Origin: Saccharomycopsis crataegensis
Taxonomy: Eukaryota > Ascomycota > Saccharomycetes > Ascoideales > Saccharomycopsidaceae
NCBI RefSeq assembly: GCF_037102585.1
Contig: NW_027043819.1
Location: forward strand, 1,116,001-1,180,000
Direction of reading: 5' to 3'
DNA length: 64,000 nt
Made by a program: the position numbers and the translations under genes
The notes under the pieces: generated by a model
What the model saw: only the letters and a program-made list of their open reading frames with translations
Database searches by the model: none
What the model was told of the DNA's origin: nothing
In this document: positions 31,752 through 40,552 of the stretch, one piece after another
Layout of the letters: the number at the start of each line of letters is the position of its first letter
How positions within the stretch are numbered: position 1 is the stretch's first letter

Positions 31752-32016
31752 TGATAACAATAATATTCAATAATATTTATTCCCTTGTTATACTTGTTTT
31801 ACTTGTTAACTATCTAAATTATATAAAGGACAAACTCAGACTATGGGGGCATGGCCCATATTTATATTAATCTCAATGGGTTCTAGAAGGTTCCATAAGC
31901 TCTAGAATGTTCCATGGAATTCTAGAAGGTTCCATGAGTTCTAGAATGTTCCATGGAATTCTAGAAGGTTCCATGAACAATGACTAACCACATAACTTTG
32001 GATTGCCAACTCAACA
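31717..32016 (-). repeat. 5' LTR of the whole copia-type element
   Basis: 300 bp, nearly identical to the 3' LTR. Contains the heat-shock repeat array at 31881-31974, a TATA-like TTAATATAAATA, and the gag start codon 35 bases from its end. Confidence 0.95.
31881..31974 (-). promoter_or_regulatory. Heat-shock element array, 5' LTR
   Basis: Five tandem repeats, perfect or one base off GAAnnTTCnnGAA, upstream of the TATA-like sequence of the element's own promoter. This is the copy that would drive transcription. Confidence 0.8.
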
Positions 32017-32095
32017 AGGAGGATCATTTTTTGGATCAGTGGAGTAGTTGGAAGGCTTTGGAATTCTTTTGGTATTATTAATACTCATTTTGACG
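32017..32095 (-). mobile_element. LINE C, 5' end with ORF1 start
   Basis: Continuation of LINE C beyond the copia-type insertion. It holds the first 22 or so codons of ORF1 (MSINNTKRIPKPSNYSTDPK) starting at 32088, with only about 7 bases between that ATG and the flanking gypsy LTR fragment, so the 5' UTR is very short or slightly truncated. Confidence 0.85.
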
Positions 32096-32143
32096 ACCGA
32101 TGGTAACCAGGACACAACCTAACCATGATCCCATAATATAACA
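32096..32143 (-). mobile_element. LTR fragment of the second gypsy family
   Basis: Matches the terminal 48 bp of the LTR at 43314-43653, broken at exactly the point where LINEs D/E interrupt the LTR at 48104/60726. The rest of this LTR was displaced by LINE C. A fossil. Confidence 0.85.
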
Positions 32144-32150
32144 ACAACAT

Positions 32151-32354
32151 TGTTGTAGTATGGTTTGAGCTATTGATTATAGGCAATGATACACGTGCTC
32201 ATAACCATAAGCTCATAACCATTAGTGTATAATTATAGTCGTCGATTATGAAAAGTTTTCAATATATATGATCTCTGGTTCTTCAGAGAGTAATACTAAA
32301 TCAATCCTAACCCGTGACTAACTACATCTAGTATAGTCGCATCGTAATATAACA
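32151..32354 (+). repeat. 5' LTR of gypsy-type element 1
   Basis: 204 bp, with a CACGTG E-box at 32192-32197 and an AAGCTCATAACC repeat just after it. The terminal part is also present beside tRNA-Arg at 15241-15274. Confidence 0.92.
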
Positions 32355-32356
32355 AT

Positions 32357-32372
32357 TGGTAGCACCACTAGG
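32357..32372 (+). other. Primer-binding site of gypsy-type element 1
   Basis: TGGTAGCACCACTAGG, 2 bases after the LTR. It is complementary to a tRNA 3' end CCTAGTGGTGCTACCA, whose T72 implies an A1:U72 pair, the hallmark of eukaryotic initiator tRNA-Met. Element 2 has the same 16 bases. Confidence 0.75.
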
Positions 32373-32446
32373 TTTTTAGTTTTACAGACTCCACTGATTA
32401 TAAACTTCTGTTGTCGTTTAATAGCATAGCTTGGTTATCCTAGTGT

Positions 32447-35400
32447 ATGACTGTATTTGGTTTAAGCCCTAGCTCAGACGAAGAAGATAATTATTCAGGC
32501 GAAGAAAACGAGATGAGTATGCCGGGTGGACCGTTGGACGATTCTAATCGTCTGTTGCTCATGGAGCTCGTTGAAATGCTTCACGGTAAAGAGAAGGCCG
32601 GTCGCGTGTTAGACCCTATGGAGGTCAAGTTTAACGGAAAGCCGTTTAGTACAGGGATGCTTGCCCGCACTCCCATGGCATTGCATGACTTCTTCCAGTA
32701 TGCAGAACACCAGATGCCACTTAATTGGAATGACAAGTATAAGATGAGTTTTATCGTGAGAAACGTGGCTCAAGATACTTTTAGAAGTTTTTCTTCTTTT
32801 TCTGACTCCTTGCCGTCAGATATCTCTTATAGAGCCTTTAAGGCTCAAGTGCTTGCGCACTTTTCTAGAGTTGATATGGTTGACATTTTGGAAAGAACAT
32901 TGTGGACAATTGCGCAAAAAGGAAAAGCGCTTCTGTCCCACGTTGCTGAGTTTCAAGCGAATGTTGTGTACATTCCAGATTGGTCAGAACGTTCAAAAAT
33001 TAATCGTTTTATCGATTCCTTGGACCCGCGTTTGCAGAAGCACATTGCAGATGCAGGACGCATTTATGAGAAATTAGATGATGTGATTTCTCATGCACTT
33101 AGTATTAATGATCTTACTGAAAGAACCATCCATACTCTGACTATCCCTATGCCGTCTACGTTTTCGCCTATGGATAGAGGTGGTCCGATGCCAATGGAAT
33201 TGGATGTTTTGCAATCAGTACCAAGTTCTCGGGGAAACTCATATCCTCGCAAGTCTAGTGGTAAGATTGCCGCCCTCTGCAAGAAATTTAATCTCACCCA
33301 GGAGGAGGTGAGGCTGTTGCTTATTCTTGGAAATTGTTTCCAGTGTAAAGGACATGGACATCAGAGCATGGACTGCCCTCGCCGTGGTGGTGGTGGGTCT
33401 GGTGCTCGTTTGGCTCACCTTATGGATTGCGTCCAAGAGGAGGACCATGCAGTTCCGTATGAGGATGTTGTTGCTTTCAAGGTTCCTGTTACTATGGGAC
33501 CTGCTGGGTTTGTTACCAAAGCTCTTATTGATTCTGGGGCGAGTTACAGTTTTGTGAATCCGTCTATTTTGCCTAAGCTCGGTTATGATAGTGCCGATCT
33601 TACTAGGATTAGCCCAAGAACAATCAAGACTGCAACTAATCAGTATGATGCGGTAGATAGGTATGTGATTATCCCTGTTACATTTAACCATACTGTTGTG
33701 AAGATCCGTTGTTATGTGCACCCGATTGTTTCACCTACTGTTATTGTGGGGCTTCCATTCATTAGAGAATATGCCCATCTTATTGATTTTGCTAATCTTA
33801 CTGTGGGAGATGTGGGGGTGGACGATTTGGATGAGAAATCCATTGAAAGTATTAGTGCTATGGCTGCTCTTAGCCTGGATCCTGTTGAGATAGACGATCC
33901 TAGATTAGAGAAATTGTTGTTTGATTATGCGGATATTTTTGCGGAGAAGCTTGGGATTAATCAAGTTGTTGAGTCTCGGGGGGCAGATAATATCAGGCTT
34001 GAACCGATGTCGGAAGAAGTTCCAACGACCCCGTATATTCCGAAGGTTAAGATTGCTCTTTTGCATGAGGTTAGAAATCATATTAGGCGTATGGTCGATT
34101 CTAAACTTATTCAACCCTCTAACTCGCCTTATTCTTCACCTTTTCTAGTTGTCAAGAAGAAGACTGGGGAAATTCGTTTGGTTATTGATTTTCGTCAAAT
34201 CAACCTTTTATTGAAAAGGTTTAATCAGAACCTTCCCAGTTACGATGAATTGATCCAGATTTTTCTGGCCAATAAGGTGTTCTCAACCGTGGATTTAACG
34301 GAAGGCTTTCATCAACTTACCCTCGATGAGAATTCTAGTAGATTCACGGCTTTTGAGTTTGAAGGGCTCAAGTACGAGTACTTGAGATTACCCTTCGGAC
34401 TCACATCAGCCCCTTCACACCTACAATCATACTTAGCCAAGAAAATATCACACCTTTCAACTGCCCGTAATTATGTTGATGATGTTCTCTTGGCGTCGCC
34501 AAACAGGGAAGAGCATTTGGGTTTGCTCAAGCAGTTTTTTGATGTGTGTCGGGAGAACAAGTTGTTTTTGAAAAGGCTGAAATGCAGTTTTATGAGCTCT
34601 AAGGTTCGCTTTCTTGGTTAGGATATGGAGACAGTTTCCAAAAGGTTCGCTTCTTTGAAGCAAGCCTTGTTGGAAACCAAGGTACTAAGTGTTCCACTTT
34701 CGACTGATCCCGCTACTGTATTTGTAATTGAGTCTGATGCTTCAGGAATTGCAATTGGGGGGGTATTGAAACAGTTAATCCCTGGGTCCGATGAGCTGCA
34801 AATTGTTGGTTATTACCTGCGGAGCCTTTCAATCCACGAAAAGAATTATCCAATTAGAGATAAAGAACTTTTAGCCGTTGTCTACTTATTAGACAAGACG
34901 GCCCATTTGATATTTGGTCATAGAATTGTGGTAAAGACTGATCACCAATCCTTGTCGGTGTTGCTTAAAGGAAATAAGGAAGCTGAAAATGACAGGGTTA
35001 AAAGATGGATTACTAAACTCGCTGAGTTTGATATTGTGTTAGAATATGTCAAGGGTACAACAAATGAGTTAGCTGATTACCTCTCTCGTTATGTGGGGGC
35101 TTTGGAATCGGTAATCCCTGCAGTTAATTTAACTGAAGCAGAAATCAAGGCTTCGATTGAATCGGATGAGTATTTTGCGGAGATTAGTAACAGTTTAAGG
35201 TTAATTGAGGACAAGGATAATAAAGCAAGTGATAATGCCAGCGATGTCGCAGAAACGAGAATTGATGAAGAAGATGTTAATGGTGATAGACTTGATGTGA
35301 GTCAGGGTATTTTGAAGAATTTTAAATTGATTGATGGTAAATTGTTTGGACGTACCAATCAATCTCCGTGGCGCCGGGTCGTTGGGGCGCTGCGGGCCCG

Positions 35401-36727
35401 TAGATTAATTGAGTATGAGCATGGCAGAATGCATGCCGGGATAACTCAATTATACCTCGGGCTATCTTCTAAGTTTTATGTGCGAAATCTTATGAAGATT
35501 GTCACTGCAGTAGTTGGTGGATGTGATACTTGTTTGAGAACAAAAATACGCCAACACCATTCCCATCCTATTATGGCTGTTGATCCTCCAGGATTCACTT
35601 TCCAAAGAATTCTGATTGATATGATTACTGGATTGCCGGAATGTGGAGGATGTGATGCTATCCTTACCGTTGTTGATGATTTTTCGAAATTTTCTATTTT
35701 TATTGGATGCAACAAGCAGATTGATACAATGGGTGTTGCTAAGGTGTTGTTCCATAATGTATTTGCGTATTATGGTATTCCGTGTTTTATTCGTTCTGAT
35801 CGTGATATTCGTTGGGCTAATAGCATTGCCAAGGATATTTCGAAGATTATGGGATTTAAGTATCATCTCACGGCTGCTAACAACCCTCGTGGAAATGGTG
35901 TGGCAGAAGCCGCTAACAAGAAGGTAGTACAGCTCCTTCGTACTTTTGTTTCTGAAAATAAAGGTGATTGGTTGAGTTATTTGGCTGTGGCTCAGACTGC
36001 TATCAATTCATCTATTCATTCGGCTACCGGTATTTCGCCTTTCCAAGCGGTTTTTGGTCGCCAACCGTTGCTTCAATTGTCTGAACCTCAAGTTGTTGAT
36101 ATTGCTCATCACCTGATTAGTGAGTGGGGGAAGAGATTGAGGGCAATTCATTGGGCCGTTTCAGAACAATTATCCCTGTATCAGCACCGGATGAATATAA
36201 GTGCCAATGCAGGAGCAAGCTTTGATGATTATACAGTTGGTCAGTACGTGCTTGTGCATCGCGAAGCGTACACGAATAGTACTCGATACAAAAAAGTGAC
36301 TGATGTGTATTTTGGTCCTTTTAAAGTAGTCAAGGTTATTAACAAGAATAGTTTTGAAATTGATTTACCGATATTAAACCTTAAATCAAGGGTGATTAAT
36401 GCGAGGTTTTTACGTCCTTATTCGGTGCCTGAAGCTGCTTTTATTGATCTTCCCCGGACTGTTAATGAATTTAAAGCTAGAGCTTCTGAGGTTAATGGTA
36501 TTTTAGGATATGATCCTGACACTAGGTCTTTTGATGTTACCTTTCGGATGGCTCGTCCTGGTCATTGTTTTACGGTCCCGGTTGATGTTTTTGTGGATAG
36601 TGTTCCACTGGGTTTACAGAAGAACCTCTATGAGACCATTAAGGATTTCTATGGTTCTTCTAGTATTCCTATCAGTAGAAAACCATTGTTGGGTCGTTCC
36701 TTTCAAAGTATGAATAGAAGATCTTGA
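32447..36727 (+). pseudogene. Gypsy-type Gag-Pol coding region (broken)
   Basis: Ty3/gypsy order. Gag ends in a knuckle CFQCKGHGHQSMDC. The protease site is IDSGASYSF. Reverse transcriptase shows VVKKKTGEIRLVIDFRQIN, FSTVDLTEGFHQL, LRLPFGLTSAPS and YVDDVLLAS. RNase H has IESDASGIAIGGVL, and integrase has the zinc-binding HAGITQ...CDTC region and catalytic core. Integrase lies after RNase H, as in Metaviridae. Gag and Pol share one reading frame. The region is broken, with about one interruption; otherwise it looks well preserved. Confidence 0.9.
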
Positions 36728-36737
36728 CGGGGGGAAT

Positions 36738-36896
36738 TGTTGTAGTATGGTTTGAGCTATTGGTTATAGGCAATGATACACGTGCTCATAACCATAAGCT
36801 CATAACCATTAGTGTATAATTATAGTCGTCGATTATGAAAAGTTTTCAATATATATGATCTCTGGTTCTTCAGAGAGTAATACTAAATCAATCCTA
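36738..36896 (+). repeat. 3' LTR of gypsy-type element 1, first part
   Basis: Nearly identical to the 5' LTR up to AATCCTA, where LINE F begins; the LTR resumes at 43263. Confidence 0.9.
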
Positions 36897-37120
36897 TTTT
36901 TTTTTTTCCTTCAAAGTTCGATTTATTAATAAATATATAATTATATATATCTATGTAAAATCTTATAAGCTAATGCTCATTATATATGTTAGGGAAAACC
37001 ATATCATATGGTGAAAAACCCTTTAGTGATAATTATTAGTATTTAAATAAAATGTTTTTTTTGTTATTGTTTTTTTTTTAATTTAATTTTTTTTTTTTCT
37101 TTTTTGTTTTGATCGACTAT

Positions 37121-40100
37121 TCAGCTCCCAGTAGTAATGATATAAATCAAGTTGTTAATTGATGTGTTCCAATCAATTTGGTTATGATATCTTAGGCGTG
37201 AGAGTTTGCGTTGATAGCATAGGTAGCGGTCGATCTTTTTGATTGTTGATTCTGAATGATTGGGAGCGATTAAGTTATTCCATGCTAATGGAATTGGGAT
37301 TTTCAATCTTGACCATAACTCGGTTGATAATGGGCATTGAATTAGGAAATGGGTCATTTTGATCTTGACTTGGAGTTCTGGTGATTCATGTTGTTGGTCT
37401 TGAGAGACGGTTTCGAGCCCGCAATAGTGACATTTTCTATGTTGGTAAAAAAATTGTTCAGCACCTAAGTGGAATATGTGTATGTTTTCAAAGTAACCAG
37501 GGCTATTATGTTGGTATTTGTGGAGTCTCTTCCAGAAAGAGTTTTGTTTCGTTTGGGTGACTTCTTGGATATTGGTTAAAGTGGTGGATAATTTATGTTT
37601 ATCAATTCTGGCTCTTTTTTTCTTGCTTCCCTGTTTGTGTTCAAACTCCATGACCAGTTTTGGGATCTCCATTTGATAGATAGTTGGTATACCGTCTTGA
37701 ATGGACTTGGCAAGGTCTGAGTGTTTGATATTCATTGGGTTCAATGTTTGTTGTTGAGATATTGGTTTGGACAATAATTTATACCAAGCCACAAAAGCAC
37801 ATTTTTCCGCTGTGGTGAACATTGGAAGATTTATAACCTGGTTGAGTATGGACCTGCTGTCTCTCTTATTCTTGATATTGATCTGGTCACCCAATATTAA
37901 CCGCCACCAGTATTGGGTTTTTATATATCCTTGTATCGACTGCTCTTCCTCGGATAGATTTTGTTTGATGATCATGTTTATTGCTAGTTGGAGCTTGAAT
38001 CGGAGTAACTGGCAATATGGGTTTAAAGATTGGAGAAAGAGTTGTTGAAAGATTTTTGCCTTGCGGTAGCTCAATTGGCTTTTGATATCCACCATGCCAT
38101 ATCCTCCTTTCAATGGGCTTGTTTTTAAAGTGTCCATGGAGATTTTCAGTTTTTTGTTCACCTGGTTTTTGATGGATTGTTCTAGCAAATCTATTTGATC
38201 TGGAAGCATAGGTGCATGAATCTCGTGGTAATATAGCTTAGACAAGATATATGTGTTATATCCGACTATTTGACTTGATATTGGTAGTGAATTCATGTTG
38301 GTCATGTAATATTTGGTGCTGATGTCTTTTTGGAGAGTATTAGGCCAGGTTTGACACGAGTTCCCAATTTTAACGCCTAGATATTGGATTTCATAATTAT
38401 TGTCAGCAATATCTATTTGGAAGTCGGACTGAAATGGTATTTGATCGCATGGAACAATTAATCTGGATTTGCTTTTGTTTAATTTAGAACCACTGACTTG
38501 TTCGAACGCCTGAATTATCTTCATAGTGTTTTTGAAGTCATTATGATCTCTCAAGAATAAGGTAACATCATCTGCATAGGCAAGGTATTTGACTCTGGGG
38601 ATGATGTTTGGTTGGATCTTATGGTTGTAACTGAATCCTTTATTTAATCTTTGGATGGCTCTTAGAAAAGGTTCAAGGGCTAACGCGAAAATTGTTGGTG
38701 AAAGTGGGTTGCCCTGAAGGGTTCCGTTTCTTAATGGGAAGGAAGGGCCTGTAATGTTATTTAGGCAAATGGTTCCGAGGGCTTTGGTAAGGATAGCGTG
38801 AATAGTTTCCGTCATTTTTCCAAAATTGAGTTTTCGAAGTAATATTTTAAGGTATAGATGGGAAATCTGGTCAAAAGCCTTTTCAAAGTCAGCAAGCATG
38901 ATTCGGTGGTTAGTAGAATGATTGACATGTGGCTTGTCTTGTGGGGATATTAAACTGGAAAGCAAGTCACCGAAAATTGTTATATTAGAGAAGGAGGATC
39001 TTTCAGGTATGAAACCAACTTGATTTGGGCCGATAATTTTTTGCAAGAACGGGAGCAAACGGGCGTTGATGATGCTGGAAAAGAGTTTCAAATTTGTGTT
39101 GATTAATGCTATGGGCCTGTAATTCTCCACTTTTTGAACATCTTTGTTTGGTTTTGGTATGAGAGTGAATTTTATGGTTCGATAGTTGAATGGAATTTCC
39201 CCTGAAGAAAGAATTTGGTTAAATTCTTTTAGAAGTATGTGTTTTATCTGAGGAAAGAGAGACTTATAAACGCCGTATGGTATACCATCTACCCCGGGGG
39301 CGGATTGAGTATTGGATTCAGTAACTGCATATTCCAATTCTGTCATGGTGATTGGTTTGTTCAAGTTGTTGGATTCAGTGTTGGTTAGTGGTAACTGATC
39401 TCCCAAGGAGGCGTTGATGAACCTTTCTATATTTTCCGAGCTCTTTGAACCACGAGATCCATCGTAGAGTTTTTGATAGTAATTGGTTACTTCTAGAAGC
39501 ATGTCTTGCTGTGATGTCAATAAAGCGCCATCTGAAGCTTTGAGGGCTTTGATTGGGCGCGGTCTGGAGTGTTGGTGGAACCTAGTTCTTATGTGGTCAT
39601 AATAATTTGGTTCATCAGTATTTTCTGTTATTTTCTTGTGTACCATCGTCAAAAAATTCAGCTTCAAGCGAATCTCGGAAATGAGGTCTGAAGTAGAGTT
39701 CACAGTGGGTGGAAACTTGATCTTCAGAAGCCATTGAATAATATGATTTTTAATAATATTATGTTGGGGGATGTAAGTCATTGCATGAGGTTGAGTGTTG
39801 ATTTCAAGAATAATAGAATCGTGAGTTGAAGAAGACTTTAGATAGTTTTGTTGGGACATTTGAATATGAAATCTGTTTTTGTCGGAGATCATGGACTGAC
39901 TGATATAAAAACGATCTATTCTGCGACTACTTTCTTCCGTGGTGGATTGGTTAGTCCAATTCTTTTTAATCTGGTGCAATTTTGGATGTTCATAGATATC
40001 TGCTAGCTTGAAAGTTTTGATTAGCTTTTTAAGCGACTCGGACGATCTTTGTTCGCGAGAACGGAAGTTAGCAGAGTCTCTTGAATTGACAAAATTATTA

Positions 40101-40552
40101 AAGTCACCTCCGAGAATAATGTTGATGGTCTTATTGTTGCTTCTCGCTCTGAGAGCGGTAAGCTGGGTTTGGAGGGTGATGGAGAGTTGATTTTGAAGGA
40201 GGATTTGTTTTTGGTAATCAGCAGATGGGTTGTAGATATTGATTAGCCAAAGCCAGTTATTGGCATCTTGTTCAATAATGGCATCTGTGATATAAACCTG
40301 GAGCTGGCTCAGTACTGCAATTGTTAGCAATGAATGATCAACGACCTTTATGTGGTCCTCAATTATAATAGCTGTGCGGGATGATGGAGTATTTTTATAA
40401 ATTTTTTTGTTTTGGTGTTGGAAGAGGAAGTCCTCGCCAAGATTAAGTTCTTGAAACATTGAAATGTTATATTGGTTTGATAGATGGAGAATTTTGGAGT
40501 CATCCAATCTCAATCTTTGGATGTTTTGACTAATGATCGATAGTTTACTCAT
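37121..40552 (-). CDS. LINE F ORF2: endonuclease and reverse transcriptase
   Basis: 1143 codons from the ATG at 40552. An APE-type endonuclease occupies the first 245 or so residues (SQNIQRLRLDD, FQELNLGEDF, GGDFNNFV, RRIDRFYI, SSTHDSIILE). RT follows, with APGVDGIPYGVYK, NYRPIALINTNLKLFSSIINAR, GFIPERSSFSN, LADFEKAFDQIS, GTLQGNPLSPTIF and the active site YADD. A long C-terminal region ends with a Cys/His zinc cluster (CHYCG...H...C). I start at 40552 and not further upstream because MSKLSIISQNIQ matches the family N-terminus. The ATG overlaps the ORF1 stop as ATGAGTAA, so termination-reinitiation is a likely way of making ORF2. No visible break. Confidence 0.93.
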   Translation of the reverse strand: MSKLSIISQNIQRLRLDDSKILHLSNQYNISMFQELNLGEDFLFQHQNKKIYKNTPSSRTAIIIEDHIKVVDHSLLTIAVLSQLQVYITDAIIEQDANNWLWLINIYNPSADYQKQILLQNQLSITLQTQLTALRARSNNKTINIILGGDFNNFVNSRDSANFRSREQRSSESLKKLIKTFKLADIYEHPKLHQIKKNWTNQSTTEESSRRIDRFYISQSMISDKNRFHIQMSQQNYLKSSSTHDSIILEINTQPHAMTYIPQHNIIKNHIIQWLLKIKFPPTVNSTSDLISEIRLKLNFLTMVHKKITENTDEPNYYDHIRTRFHQHSRPRPIKALKASDGALLTSQQDMLLEVTNYYQKLYDGSRGSKSSENIERFINASLGDQLPLTNTESNNLNKPITMTELEYAVTESNTQSAPGVDGIPYGVYKSLFPQIKHILLKEFNQILSSGEIPFNYRTIKFTLIPKPNKDVQKVENYRPIALINTNLKLFSSIINARLLPFLQKIIGPNQVGFIPERSSFSNITIFGDLLSSLISPQDKPHVNHSTNHRIMLADFEKAFDQISHLYLKILLRKLNFGKMTETIHAILTKALGTICLNNITGPSFPLRNGTLQGNPLSPTIFALALEPFLRAIQRLNKGFSYNHKIQPNIIPRVKYLAYADDVTLFLRDHNDFKNTMKIIQAFEQVSGSKLNKSKSRLIVPCDQIPFQSDFQIDIADNNYEIQYLGVKIGNSCQTWPNTLQKDISTKYYMTNMNSLPISSQIVGYNTYILSKLYYHEIHAPMLPDQIDLLEQSIKNQVNKKLKISMDTLKTSPLKGGYGMVDIKSQLSYRKAKIFQQLFLQSLNPYCQLLRFKLQLAINMIIKQNLSEEEQSIQGYIKTQYWWRLILGDQINIKNKRDSRSILNQVINLPMFTTAEKCAFVAWYKLLSKPISQQQTLNPMNIKHSDLAKSIQDGIPTIYQMEIPKLVMEFEHKQGSKKKRARIDKHKLSTTLTNIQEVTQTKQNSFWKRLHKYQHNSPGYFENIHIFHLGAEQFFYQHRKCHYCGLETVSQDQQHESPELQVKIKMTHFLIQCPLSTELWSRLKIPIPLAWNNLIAPNHSESTIKKIDRYLCYQRKLSRLRYHNQIDWNTSINNLIYIITTGS

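Larger units (their letters stand above)
27080..32016 (-). mobile_element. Whole-looking Ty1/copia-type LTR retrotransposon
   Basis: A 4937 bp element of the Ty5/Tca5-like single-frame type. The 5' LTR is 31717-32016 and the 3' LTR 27080-27379, both 300 bp and differing at about one position, so it is very young. The target duplication is AGGAG on both sides, inside LINE C ORF1. A primer-binding site matching the initiator tRNA-Met anticodon loop adjoins the 5' LTR. A polypurine tract (27380-27386 on plus as CCCTCTC) adjoins the 3' LTR. One long gag-pol frame fills the interior. It looks whole. Confidence 0.95.
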
